Of a stretch of 64,000 nt of DNA, positions 1-13,900 are shown one piece after another. The position numbers and the translations under genes were made by a program. The notes under the pieces were generated by a model that saw only the letters and a list, made by a program, of their open reading frames with translations, ran no database searches and was not told the DNA's origin. How positions within the stretch are numbered: position 1 is the first letter of the stretch; every line of letters starts with the position of its first letter. This DNA is from Boswellia sacra. Taxonomy: Eukaryota > Streptophyta > Magnoliopsida > Sapindales > Burseraceae. Location of the stretch: NCBI GenBank assembly GCA_013180625.2, contig SNVD02009519.1:2198501-2262500 (forward strand). The letters run 5' to 3'.

Positions 1-540
1 AATCCTCACCAACATTGGAAGAGAAAGGATTTTTATCTTGTTGCACAAACATATGTGTGGGTGACATATTCAAATAGAGATAACTCTAACATCTAATTTA
101 ATGCATTTTTAAGAAATAAATATATGTGTACAGACAGGATGACTTCTCAAAATCTTTGGGAAGCCTAAGGCAACTCCAAAAGTAGGCAGAATTCTTTCCT
201 TCCTTTCTAAATCCTTGCAAACACAGATTTTCAAATTCTTCTAGATTAAAAATCACAACAAAATCTTAAAACTAATATATAAGGTAAAACAAACAAACAG
301 CTTCAACAGCAGGATTTCAATGGAGATGTATGTGGTGCTAACAAGCAAAACCAGAAAGCAAATCTTCTTGTGATAAGATAAGAAGAAAAAAGAGGTGTGC
401 AAAACATTATTGAAGAAACTATGAGTGAACTAATCTCAACTAAAATTCTAATTAATCAGGATAACCAAATTAGTGTCTATATGTATAAAACCATCAAATA
501 AAACATAAAGTCAATGGTGTAAAAAGATCCAGGTGTTCAC
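1..540 (-). other. Intron 6 of the pyruvate kinase gene (partial)
   Basis: The stretch begins at a GT donor at 540-539 on the minus strand, right after the codons for ITASDG. I see no open reading frame resembling the next pyruvate kinase exon here, so it is read as intron running off the left edge. Confidence 0.7.
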
Positions 541-2833
541 CCCATCGGATGCTGTGATAATTGAATGCAAATTTGGGATAGAGTCTGCACTTTCAATCTT
601 TACAATGACATGTATATCTGCACCACAGCCTGCATTTTCAGATAAAACAAGGTTATATACAGTAAATCTAACAGAAAATAAAGCATGTAATTCATATTTA
701 CTTCCACATTATAAGATCTAAAACCAAGAACTTACCTTTTAGATAATTCTTCAATTCATGAACTACTTGTGCATCTTTAACAAAGGAAACAGCATAAAAG
801 TCAACTTTGTTGTCAACTCCAAATTTGATGTCGTCCCAGTCCTTCTCTGCAGAAAGAAGTGAAAACATTTGAGTCCATTTACAAAACAAAATAACTATTT
901 ACCAGTTTAGAAAGAAAAGGGAAGTTAGAGAACGTAGAATTGCTATAGATGACATTTATGAGGTCTAACCAGTTATTGAAGGCAGTGTTGCACTTTTTCC
1001 TCGAACATTCAGATGCCGCCTAGACTTAAGCTCTCCTCCATCAACAACTTCACATTTTACTGAATCTTCTGTCTTTGATTTCACCAAAAATGACATCATA
1101 CCACCTATATCACAAATCAAGAGTTAGTAAAGCCCACAGATCATGGCAAGAAATATGTTACCATTCCCAATATTGTATGTTAAATATTCTCACCAACATA
1201 TCTATCAGTAAACTTAAATTTTGTTTGACAATATTATAGGATATGGTACTTGAATTATATGTTAAATATAGAAAAAACATTAACTGATAATCTTAATCAA
1301 CAATTTATTAGTTTAAGGCAAGAGACCCAAATATTTGATAGCATCATAAACTCTCACTTGAGTGGAAGAGAGAACACCCTTCCTCCAAAAAGAACAAATA
1401 ACAGATCAGCTAACATACCATCAACAAGAAGCATGTCGCCCACTTCTACATCATTAACAAAATCATCATAGTTAACACTGACACAATCAGCTGTTCCAAC
1501 CCCTCTTTGAATTGTAAAAGTGAATTCCTGCCCAGTTGTTAAACTTATTGGCTGTGGCAAGTCACCACTCCTAACCTCTGGTCCCTGATAAATAAATAAA
1601 TGGATAATTACCAATTAACAAAAAAAAAAAATTGAAATCAAAAGTATCTTCATGATTCATATCAAAACCTGCACTAGATGATGCAGAGGCTAATGTCAAT
1701 ATTGTATAAACCACACAGGCAAATGATGATTTCATAGGAAGACACAATCAGCCATCTCTCATACATAACCTCAGTATTGCAAAATTTACAAACTAGAGGC
1801 ACCTGAAGTAATAATAAAACATAATGAAGGTAAAACCTGCCTTGGTGTCAAGCATGATTGAGATAACATTGTCTTTGGATTGTGCATTATATTCTTTGAC
1901 CAAATCAATTACTTTTTGATGAGATGCATGGTCTCCATGAGACATATTCAAACGAGCAACGTTCATTCCAGCCTCAGCCAGTTTCCATATCATTTCTCTT
2001 GTGTTGGTGGAGGGACCAATTGTGCATACAATCTTAGTCTTACGTCTAACCGTTGGCTTGCTCCACATGCCCACTGAAGTGTCACCTAAATGCTGAAGTC
2101 CCCCTAAATGCTCAAATTGCTCTTCTCTCTGATTATAACCACAACAACAAAGAGTTCAGTATTCCAAATGCTGAAACCAATGAACTTTAAATAAATTGAC
2201 CCCGCAGAGTATAATTCACTAATCAAACAGAAAAATGCCAAATTACACACAGTTTCTAGTCCTCAAACAACTGATCAACAAACTAATGGCTTAAACCACA
2301 ATTACAATCCAGGAACAAAGTTAGACACATAACCAAACAGACTACAAAGATAAATAAAGCTTAGAAATGCTTCAATTTTTTTTGTTTTTAACAAAAAGCA
2401 AACAACCATCGTTTTTCTATCTCCATTTAGCTAAACATTAGCATTCGCCTAAGTTCAGCACTGTCGCTTTATCCATTTATCAACATAAACGAACAGAAGC
2501 TCAGAATAATTATGTCTTTCCCGCATTTTCTAACCAACCAAACAGCATATAAAAGAATAGTCACTGTAATAAGAATGCAGAAACAACACAAACTTTCGGT
2601 ACATCCTCAGGAGAGACGGGGACGACTTGAGGCTCGACACGCGTGGATCTCTGAGCGGTGATTTGAGTGGTCTTACGAGAAGAAAATGTGAGTATCGTCT
2701 TCTGGTCACGCGCCGCCAGCACTTTCGAAGCAAAGTTTTGAGGCTTCAGCTTCTCGGCTAGCTCTTGTGCGGATCCAGAGGTCGGACACAGAAACGAACT
2801 CTGAATCGAACGAGTAGCAACCACCTGAGCCAT
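541..2833 (-). CDS. PKP2: Plastidial pyruvate kinase, beta/PKP2 type (5' six exons; 3' part off the window)
   Basis: The plastid enzyme converts phosphoenolpyruvate and ADP to pyruvate and ATP and feeds plastid fatty-acid synthesis. Exons on the minus strand are 2833-2594, 2128-1841, 1584-1419, 1104-970, 846-736 and 629-541, giving 167 codons with consistent phases. The start MAQVVATRS matches the Arabidopsis PKP2 transit peptide; an upstream in-frame ATG at 2848 would add five residues. Exon 1 is a Ser/Arg-rich transit peptide. Exon 2 carries the TIM-barrel start (KTKIVCTIGPSTNTREM, NVARLNMSHG), exon 3 GPEVRSGDLPQP, and exons 5-6 the VDFYAVSFVKDAQ and VIVKIES segments of the active-site region. 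The MVARGDLG exon and C-terminal domain lie left of base 1. Intron 2 begins with GC rather than GT (CAAG|GCAGGT). The gene is divergent from TIMELESS. Family assignment is firm; no lesion is visible. Confidence 0.93.
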
Positions 2834-5225
2834 TGCTTGGAGGAACAAAATGAGAACAACTTGTGAAGAGGGAAAGAGGGGTGAAGAAACAAAGTATTGC
2901 GACGGGATTTAAAGGGGCGACTAAGAGTGTCGTTTTGATATGGTTAAGTGTTTGGAGAAATCGCCGCTAAATTTGGCGGAAATGAAGAGGAGTAGCCGAG
3001 GAGGCGCTGACAGAGAGAGAGAGTGAGCGCTTAGTTCGTATCGAAGAAATTATAATTTTTTTGGGTTACTATTTGCGCTAACTTTTCAAAACACTTGAAG
3101 CATTGCAATTTAATGCGAAGCGACGGCGTTTATCCAACTCTGCGAACCTCAATTTTCTTTTTATATTGATTCTTTTTTTTTTTTTTAATTCCCAAACCCC
3201 TAATTTTAAGGTAATTAGTTGCCTCCCTCTTTGTTTCAAAAGTATCAATAATCTACTGTGTGGCTTCTAAATGACGAATTAAATAATTGAAAATTTGAAA
3301 TAACGAAAATTTAAAATAGAGTAAATTGTTGTTGTACGGTATTGATATTTAAAATTGGTTGAAAGATAATTGAAAAAAAATGTGAATGTTGATTTCAACC
3401 TAAATTATTGAAATAGTGATTTTTTTCCTTTGTTTTGACCATGGCTCCTACCGTCATTTTTCTCACGACCGACCTTCTATTGTGCCCCAATCAGTCACTT
3501 TTGGGTTTTCTATAGTAATTTTCTTCGACAATTTTCAACGTGTTTTTCATTTGATTTTATAAAAATCAAACAACCATTAAATAGCAATTGTGGATGTTAT
3601 TGATACATTTTAAACAAAGGGGTGTTTATAATTTTTAAGGAAACCGCGGGTGGGGCGGGGGTTGCCGGAGAGATTTTTTTTAATGCTGAGTTTTATTAAT
3701 CCGTTTATTTGATTCGTATAATAACTCAATGATATCAACAAGCAATTTGAAATAAAATATTGTAAGAAAAGCTTGTTCAAATAGTCAAATATTATTGGTG
3801 AACCAATCTGGTGATGGGTAGATATTGGTTCACTCACCTCATTAATCATTATCAACAAAAAAATAGAAAATAAATCAAATCAGATCAGAATGGGCCAATT
3901 ATAAACCTAATTTGATTTCAAAGAATTAAGGGTAACAATATATTTATGACGATACCGTATTGATGTGTGTTTCTTGTGGGGCTAAAGGTTTTAGGCATGA
4001 ATTTTGTGTTTGTTCGTTAATTTTCATTTCAACGAGAGACAAATTTTAAGCAAGGCTTTGGCATGTGTTATTAACTTTCATTTCAACGACATTAAGATAT
4101 AATATAATGTAACGGTATTGACTGAAAAATTTTGAAAGGGTTGGAGCGTCGTGCAATAAAAAACATGTATGAAAAAAGAGGACATATACTTGCTAATTTC
4201 ATAAAATTCATGAAAAATTTATAAATTTTACAAGTTATTTTATTATATAGATGAAAATATAATGCGTTTTTGCTTTCAAGTGTTCTGAAAATAAAGCAGT
4301 TTAAAGTATAATCGAAATCGGGCCGTTAGATTTTTTTTTGGACTAAAATTTTCTAGTAATACTTAATGTGTAATCAATTTGAACGGCGTAAATAGTTGTA
4401 TAGTATACCTTTTTGTTATTAAATAAAAAAATAGTATTAACATTTGATTTTAGAGTTTAGAGAGGAACATGAAGAAAAATATTTGTCCTATAAATTGTTT
4501 TGGTAATTATGTTTTCTAACTAAATAATATAAAGAAAAATATAAAGCCTTTAAACTTGTACTATAAATTTGATGATTATTTATTATATATAAATTTTCTA
4601 CCTTTTTTAAATTTTGCCAAATTGTAGATATTAAACTTTATTTACAAATTACTACGATATTATCATTATCTATGTTTTTCATTTTAATTTCTTATTTTCT
4701 AAAAATCTTGGCTGGTATTTGAAGTATTTTCTAAAGATAGATTTCATACTCATAGTTTATGACTATTTAAAGAAGTTTTACATGGACGGCTTTTGAAATA
4801 GAAAGTCTAAGACAGGTTAGTAGCTTCACGTCGTTCATTTGTGAGCTATATAACCGACATGTCGTTGTATTGTGAAGGGCAAGTTGACAAACAAAATCGA
4901 ACGTCATGTTATCCATATTGAAAGGGTATGTCGTTGGGGTACCTGCAAAAATAAACGACAAGTCATTTATTTTTTAAGCCATTTAGTGATCAATTGGAGA
5001 AAGTAAAATAATAAGAGCCAACCATATCGTGCCACATCAACAGGTTGCAAAAATTCTTCAATGATCTCGTGCTACCAAATCATGTCTCACCTCACCTCCA
5101 GAGCGCGGGAACACTCGCTTATCAAATAAGTTCGCGCCACAAAGAGCCCTAACTTCAGATCTCTTGATTTGAAATCCTATCAGCTTTCTCTTCTTACGAA
5201 ACCCTAACGTTAACTCACAGTAAAG
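2834..5225. other. Divergent intergenic region between PKP2 and TIMELESS
   Basis: About 2.4 kb without a supported gene. The first ~200 bases next to PKP2 look like its 5' leader and promoter: GA-rich repeats near 3010-3030 and a TTTGGCGG E2F-type octamer at 2972-2979. The middle (3100-4750) is AT-rich with no coding signal. The right end holds the TIMELESS leader. Confidence 0.7.
5105..5138. promoter_or_regulatory. Pair of E2F-like sites upstream of TIMELESS
   Basis: Two near-consensus E2F sites lie 88-121 bp before the TIMELESS start codon: GTTCCCGC (minus strand, 5112-5105) and GTTCGCGC (plus strand, 5130-5137). Each matches WTTSSCSS except for the first base. E2F control would fit an S-phase replication-fork gene. 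This is motif reading only. Confidence 0.4.
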
Positions 5226-7864
5226 ATGGACATGGAAGGCTTATCCGTGATCTGCGCCGGTATTGGCATCGCCGAAGAGGACGAAAGAGGCAACCGGATC
5301 GGCTACTCCAGGGGAGAGTACTGTTTAGGTGGGTTTCATTTCCTATTAAAACGAGAAAAATTGATTTGATTGAGTTATATCGCGATAAATTGATTTGCTT
5401 TACCCGATAGTAGATAATTTGAAGGATTTGCTGAGATTTTTGAGGCGTGACGACCCGCAAACGCGAGAAGTGTTCAAGCAAGTATGTAAATGGAACATTG
5501 TGTCTAAAGATTTGATTCCAATCATCGAACACTGCCAAAATGATCGTAACTTGGTATTAAATGCAGGTAATTATAGTTATTCTTGTTGTTTGTTTGTTTA
5601 ATTTACTAGTATTAAAGTGTTATGATAATTTTTATGTATACTTTTTTCACTTCTAAATTTGCAGTGAAGGTTTTGGTGTTTTTAACAATGCCGGTTGAGC
5701 CCACATCGAATGATATCCCTCAACAGACAGAGTATCTTTGGGGTTTGAAGTCTGCGATTACATGGAGTGAAACGGTTGCGGTGATTGTATCACTTCTTGA
5801 AGGCCCACTAGAAAATTTGGAATGGTAGATGACGATACTTTTGTATCTTTTGTATCCATGCTTCATTTTACTGCTAATGATTTGATTGTATACATAGTGC
5901 AAAAAGAACTGGAACCGAGTTCACAAATTGTGACCAAGTTTAGTTTTAAGTGGCAATAAATGTTAACAGTGTCCCTGCTTATATCTTTATTTTGGTCAAT
6001 TCTGTTCATGGTCTCTGTCTCACTCTTTAGGTTTATTTCTTTTCTTATTTGTAGCATAGTGTAATTGTTCCTAGCTTCTATATCTCCGTGTATCGTGCTT
6101 CGTCTCATCGTCTTCATTTGTTTTTGTTGCTTAATTAATGGATAGTTGGATGTTATGCAGTGAAGCATTTACAGAGGATGACTGGAAGCTAGTCCAGTTA
6201 GTTCTGACTTTATTCCGGAACTTGCTTGCGATCCAAGATATTCCATTGCAGCAGAAGGCTGGGGGTTCTGCTAGTCAATTTTTATCATTGCGAGATCAAT
6301 TTCTGGAACTTTTGTTTAAAGAGAATGTAATGGACATAATTGTCGTTATATCCCAACATGCTGGTGGTTCTTGTGCCTATCTTCGGCAGGACAACTTGCT
6401 TCTTCTGGAAACTTTTCATTACATATTTATGGGTCAGGATCCAGAATTAGTTGCTAAAGCTCATCTAAAGTGTTCCAAGGTACGCAACTTTGCCTTTGAC
6501 TTTTTTTTTTTGGTTTATTTTTCTGGTAAATGGCAAAGGATACACTTATATCAATTATTTCTTTAGTGAATTAAAAAATAAAAATTAGAAATTGATTTGG
6601 TGCATTTAAGACGAAAGAGTATGTTTTTTTTTAACTGTATTATGAAAGTAGAAATAGTATTTTAATAACATTGAAAACAATTGTTTTTGCAACTTCTCAA
6701 AACGTACAAATGGATTTTAAAACTTTTTAAAGATTTTGTAAAACGGTTAGCAATGCAGTTCTGCTAATCTTTTATTTGAAAATTCTAATGGAAAGCTAAT
6801 TTGAATTGAGTGAAATATTGCTGAAAAAGCTATGTAGGCTAGCTTTATTTTGGTATGTACAGATTGAATAAAAACAGCTCATTTTCCAACTTTTTAAAAT
6901 TTTTGAGCTTTTAAGCTTCTGTCTGTTGTTGAGATGGTATGCAAAGAGTCAGCTGATTGAAGGTGTAAGTCTGTTGTTGGCTCTATTGACTTTTTATGTG
7001 GCAGATGACTGTAGACACAAAAGATTCTCTTGATAGTCTCAAATCCATAATAGCAGAGGAAGAAGAGAAAAGAAGGCTTTCAGGACTGCATAAGAATATG
7101 GTTCGTCATTCACAATTTAGTGGAACATTTACAAGGCTCTCTGTGGTATGAAATTTCACCTAGTACTGATGTTTATAAGACTTCTACACATGCAATTTAG
7201 TAGCTTAAGTTGTGTCTTTTGGAAGGATGGTTCTAAAGCAGTGTTCAAGGGAAACCCTTCTGCTTCTCAGATGCCAGTGCTTAAACCTCATAAAGGTCAC
7301 AAGGGTGTAAATAAAAGGATTGTATGGGACCATGGAAGTTTACCCTCAACGAAGGATAATGTTTTAAAGTTGCTCCATGATCTTGTGAACCAGTTCCTGT
7401 CGGGAAGTTATAATGGTAGATCTGTGGAAAGTCTTTTATTAGATTCCTGCATTTCATTTGCTTCTCTTTGGTATCATAGCCAATATTCAAATGTAAAAAA
7501 AATGTTCATCAGTTTTGATGCAGTCAATCCGTGAGGATATCGAGAAAGAGCATCAGGCAATTCAGAGCAGTGATATCATTACTTTCTTCCGGGTTGCACA
7601 GTTTGTTACTTCGTTTCAATATCACAAAATTGCCTCTTCTAAGGTAAGGGAGAAGGGTACTCATCTTTCTAGTTGTGTTTTGAAATTTGTCTTCTAAGGT
7701 GACTAGGTGACGGGGATTCACTATAGCTTTAAGAGCAGTGGGCAGCTTTTTTAGTGCAATTTTTGTGATAAGAAGATATTTTGAGTGAAATTTAGTGGAT
7801 ATTGCATTCACTTCGTTGGGTGATAATTGAAACTGGATCTGGGACCTCGATCCCACGATGTGGA

Positions 7865-7913
<49 letters not shown>

Positions 7914-10900
7914 ATGTATATCTTTAATGAGGTTCTTACTAGATGGACATTCTTACTGCTAAAAATTAGTCTTTTCAGTAACTCTCAGTGTATACTTTTG
8001 TGATTAAACAGCTGACCGTAGAAACCGGCACATTTGACATTTCCACCGATGAATATGCTGCTAGCACTTTGTTTAAAGGCAACTTATGTGGACCAATTGC
8101 GTCTTCAATGGACGAGTCAATGTTTCAACTGGTCATTTCAAGATGGCGTGAAGCATTTGATGGCTTGAAGGAAACAAATAACTATAAGTTTTTGTCTGCA
8201 GCGGGTTCTCTTATGAAAAATATGGTGATACCTCCTTATCTATTCATGCTTTTAAATGCTTGGACTTTCTTAGCTGTCTTTTTTTGTTTACTTTGATCCT
8301 TCAAGTTTTTGATAGAAGTTTTGTACTTATTTCGGCATGATTTTACTGTTCTGAGTAAGCCTTGTCTGTTGAGTTTAGATTTTTTTAACTGTTTGACGCT
8401 TCCTTCTGTAAAATTCTCTCATTGATAGTTGTTTATTAAATAAAGTTTTTGTTATCAGAGTGTTTATTTTGGCATTTATTGATTAATTACAACAGGATAT
8501 ATAGTAATTCTTCAGACAGCTTATCAAGAAAAACCAAAGTGATGCTTTAGCTAAGAAAAACATAAAAGAACTTGCTATCTATAATCTCTATATATTTTCC
8601 CGACTAACTTAATGGGTTATTGGAAAAATTTGGTGTTCCTTTATTGCTTTGCATTTCCCACAGGACTGGAGAGAAATCTTAAAAGTCGGTAAAGTGAAGT
8701 TACACTAATTGGACAATTGTAGATTGTAACTTTAGGGTGTAGTCATATTCTTATTTGGTGAGTTTCTGTCTGTCGAAGAAAGATATGAAGTAATACCAAA
8801 CAGATAGAAGTAAACAGAAGAAAGAGATTTTCTTATAATGCACTTTGTAATAGAAAGATAATTTTAAGGCTAACCGCACATAATCTTATTAAAAATGAGG
8901 TGAATTTGCTTGGCGATGCTCTAATTTGTTTGGGAAAGGTGTACAGTTGTTAGAGATGTGTCCAACAAAAAAAAAAAAAAAATCAAAGACTGGAAATCTC
9001 AATTGTTAATTACATTTATAAAATGAATTTTGCTTGCCTATATTGATTGACTTATATTTTATCATTGCCTACATTTCTAATATTCTTTGGTTTTCTATCC
9101 TGTAGATTTGCATGTTAGATTTGGTGCTTAAGTTATTACCAGAAGATTCTAGGGAGCCACAAACTGCCCGCATCCTTCTTTACAAGTTATTTTATGATCA
9201 GACCGACCAAGGGATGACTCATTTTCTCTTCAACCTAATCAAAACGTTTGACAATCACAAACAGCCAAAAAGGTTTCCCTTCAATTTCAAGACTTCAATT
9301 CATTCTATTTTTTGAAATTCTTTATATTTACCTCTTGTCCCATAATTTGAAACTTTCAGTTAACTGTGAAATCGGCATTACATAATCATTAGTGGGAGCA
9401 TGAACATGTTAGACAAATGCCCCGCCTCGTATTTTCCTGTTTTTTATTTTGTAATTTTTTTTAAATACTTTCAGATTTTATTCTAAACATTTCAGATAGA
9501 GATATGTACTTGTGTCGTGGCACTTTGTGTATTATTCGTATTATGTGTTTATATGGACAATTTTTTTCTTGTGCGAAATCATATACTTTGTGATGCATGT
9601 GTAGAAAGTTTACTGGACTGTGCACAGGTAACGTTATTGCTTCTGATGCTAACTTTATTGCTCATCTTTCCAGTGATCTTGCAGATTTAGTAGAAATGAT
9701 TCATGTACTTGTTCGGCTCATGGAGAATCTTCAAGCACGTGGTGCATTAAGGGTATGTTTTCTAATTTACAGGGTAGTTTTGAATTGGGAAACAATAAAT
9801 TGTGATTATCTCAAAGAATCCGGATCCTCTGCTCATCTAATATAAATTGCGAAATCGGTTGTATACCATTTGCAACTTCTTTGATTATAGGCTTTTTAAG
9901 GATAATTCTTAATATCTTATTCTTTAAGTATTAGATCTTCTTTGAGTTACTTCTTTTTCCATTAATTTAAGTTTATACAATTTTCTTGCTAGCATGCATC
10001 GAATTTGGACATAAATTGCTCTGACTAATCGAATGAAATTCTATGCTGCATCTCAAGGAACCAAGTTGGTTAGTGTGTAGACGCCATCTTGCTCTTGGAA
10101 AATGCAATATCAATGCGAATCTTTGCAGTTACTTTTCTCAACCAAACAGTTGCGCTCATGAACTTTCTATATTACATCATCATTATTATCGTTATTATTT
10201 ATGTTATAAATAATAATAATAATTATTATTATTATTTAAAGTTTCTGAAAGAAATATTTTTGAATATGCAAACGTAGTGCAACAATATTAAGTGTTATGA
10301 GCTTATTTTAACATCAAGCTGGTGATTTTAAGTGTTAGTGTCATACCTGTCACGTTACACCTACATCACTACCATATGTGGGTTGTTTTTCTTTGGATTT
10401 TTATTGTCAGGTGAAAGTTCTTAATGTTTGTATGAAAGCCCTCTGAATGTAAAGTTTACATGATTTCTTGTATTTTCATATGTTCTGCACCTTCTCTTTC
10501 TCTTCTTCTGCGAATGAATGACGTCATTAAATTGTATGTTTTATGGTCAGGTTTCCAGAAAATCGAGAAAGGTGAGAAAGAAGCAGATAAAAGGCAATAA
10601 GGAAGCTGGAAATGAACTGTCTGGTACTCATGCTAGCGTTCAGAATGAGAATTGCGTAGCCAATGCTTGCACGTCAGAGAAGGAAAGCCAATCAAATGCA
10701 CCTTCTAATGGGAACGAAAACAACATCTCTGTTAAGATGGATGAGCCTAAAATGCCAGTGCCTGAGATTGAGAATCTTGAAGTCGATCTGCTGCAGACGA
10801 ATAGCAAAAAGTCTGATAATCCTGATGATTATCTTTCTTGCAGCAGTGGTGATTCTTCTAATGATGAGCCGCCAGCAGCAGTTGATGAAGTTGATTTTAA

Positions 10901-13900
10901 GGTTTCTTCTTTCCTTTCAGCTCTTGTAAATTGCAGCATTATTCAAAAATTGTGCTGGTTGCTTAAGTTTTATAAGAGCAATTCCAACCGTACGAATCAC
11001 TATATAATTTGCATGTTGCGGCGAGTCACTGATGACCTGGAGCTCGCTCCTATGCTATATCAGGTTAAGATTTAAAACAGTATTCTCGAGAATATTGAAT
11101 TATCACATGAATTTGAATCTCATTGATATATCATCTGGTTCAAAATTTTGCAGTTATCGCTTCTCACTATATTCCATGACATCCTAGTGGAGCAGAAGGC
11201 ATGTCCATGCAAAGATTATGCAAATATTGTTGACTATTTGACGAGATTGGTCCACAAAATGCTTAAACGAATGAAGAACCAGCCCCTTCTTTTTGTTGAA
11301 ATTCTCTTCTGGAAGACTCGCAAAGAATGCCATTACATTAACGCTGAATATTTATTGCATGAGCTTCAGAACATAAGGAAGAAATGCAGAAATTTGGAAA
11401 ATGGTTTAGAAATTGGAGATGCTGGCCCATCGCAAGCCAGATGGGTCCGTAGAAGTATAGCGGATGCACTGGGTGAAGATGAAGCTGATGTGATGATTTC
11501 TCATGAAGTAGGATATCAGAAGTAAGTCTGGGTTTTTGATCCTAGCAATCTTTGTTGTTTGTACTTCCGTATTTGGTTTAATAATGGAAACGTTTGAAAT
11601 ATGAAGTTGGATGATCCAGATTACGCGTATATGACACCTTACACCGCTAGGATATGGAGAAAAGTTACCCCCCTTGACGTTTTAAAAATTCACTTACATT
11701 CCTTTTGACATATAAATTCCCATGTTATTCTTAGAACAGAATTACAGTTTCACCCTTTATTATGTTTTAATATTTTGGGAAATTGTTATGTCAAGAGGGC
11801 GTGTAAATATATTTCCTTAAACTTTAGAGGAGATAAAAGGATGCTATTTCAAACATTATTGAGGTAAGTGGTAGATCCAGATTATTACTAGCTTGTGTGC
11901 CAAGTTGAACATATCTTTGATTTGATATTAATTTTCTTCCCCTCTTGATCGCATAATTGATGGTTACATCTTTACTTAATACTCTTAGAACGATACATAC
12001 AATACCATTCTTTTTCATGCAGAAATGGAGGAAATCTTGTTGAAGTGCAGGGAGGCATGACAACTTTTATAAACAGTGAGATCGATGCGAAAAAAAATTC
12101 TGAAAAGTATGATATTTCTGACAATCCTTGAATATTATGGTTCTTTAATTTAAAGTACTTCAATTTAGAACTCGCGTGTATTTGGCTCGTGCAGTGAGAT
12201 AAATTTCCAAGATGGATCTGAAAAGGTTTCTGAAAGAAAGAGAAGACTTGTTCCCAGTTCTGAGTGGGACATGAAAATCGCAGATCTTTATGAGAAGTGA
12301 GTGTGGTTCGAGACCATTGTCTCTTACCGTAGCAACTATTTTCCTCAGAAGATATCTCAAAATACATATACAGTGATATCACAAAGCATACTTGGTTATC
12401 TTTTTATTCTAATGAGCTGATTGTATGATTGTTTTTTTTATCTCCCTTTTGAGTTTAAAAAGTGCTTGTATGCTGTATTTTCTTACTTTAATATTGCTAG
12501 AGTGGTTTCGCTAATAATCTTTGCTGCATATGTTTTGATATTATGGTTTTTGTAGATTTAAAGATAATCAGAACTGTAGTCATCTTATAGCGGATTCCCT
12601 AGATGCTGACGGTAAAGTTTCAGCTGCTCAAGTATCCAACAAGCTTAAGCAGCTAGGATTCAAAGTTGCATCGAAGAAAAGGGTGCGCAATCCTGGTGAA
12701 CCCTCTCCTGCCGGTTCTGAGCAACCTGGATTAGAACGAAATGCAATGGAAAATGAAAATGCTCTTCACAACTCAAATGACTTAGAAGGAACTATGCTGA
12801 AGCAACCTCTGTAAGTGCTTGCTAATTTTGAATGCCACAGTTTTTGTACTCTTGGACTGAGTTGTCAAGAGATTGATCCTCTGGTGTGAGGATGAGACGT
12901 CCTTCAAACCAAAGTTAAGAAATTGGAGAACATGTTTCAGTGAAATTTTGTATAATGGTATCTCCTTTTTTTCCAAAATAAATTTCTAATGCTGTAATGT
13001 TTTTGACAGGAACACGAGAAAAAGAGTGCGTGCCTTTAACAGTGATCAAGAGGCTATGATCAAAGTTCTATTTGAGCAGTAAGTATAAATTAAACTTTTC
13101 TTACTCGTTGCCAGTTTGCCACCTTCACCTTTAATTCCTCGTACAAGACCTGCTAATCCTGATTTGGCTTCCAGGAGGATCTCTTGCATCTGTTCTTTTC
13201 CTTAGAATTTGCTGTGTTAATTCACTTGTTTGCACTTTTACAGTCTTAAGATTTGGTATCTGCCCACAATTTAATTCTTAAAATGAAAATTGGGAATGAT
13301 GACAGCTCTAACCTTATCATTGATGTTCTCAACCCACCTCAAGAGAGACACTTTAAGATAATTGGGGATTCATAGTATTATGGGCTTAAAAATAATTAAT
13401 ATGGGCTGCTTTGTTCTTCGTAGGTTCAAAGACCATAAGAGGTGTAGCTACATGATTGCAAATGCACTGGATGCTGGTAAAAGATTCACGGCTGCTCAAA
13501 TCTCCCGTAAGCTCAAGCAACTTGGTCTACGTCCTCCTAAACAGAAGAAGTCTGAAGCCCCCATGAACTTGAGAGATGAAGAACTTAACAACTCTTCTAT
13601 AGATGAAACAGATGATTCTGACGAACAAACGTTGCTATCATTCAGGAATAGGTAGTTACAGATTTATATTTTTGAGTTTCAAGGTGTTCTTGAGTATTGC
13701 TTCCTATATCATTCTAATCATGTCGCATACTAGCTTGATTTCTAAATGGTCATACCATTCCAGCAAGCATTTTTTATTAAGTGACTGAAGGATGTTGATA
13801 TCTAGCGTGGATTTGACTTAAAAGTGGCATACTTGCAAAACTGTGGCCACTTGATGTGTACTTAGCTTGTCCTAGCCTCATCAAACAAGTATAACTTTGC

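Noticed and set aside
7861..7920. AT run as a promoter TATA element
   Set aside because: Simple microsatellite within an intron; no transcript start is expected.
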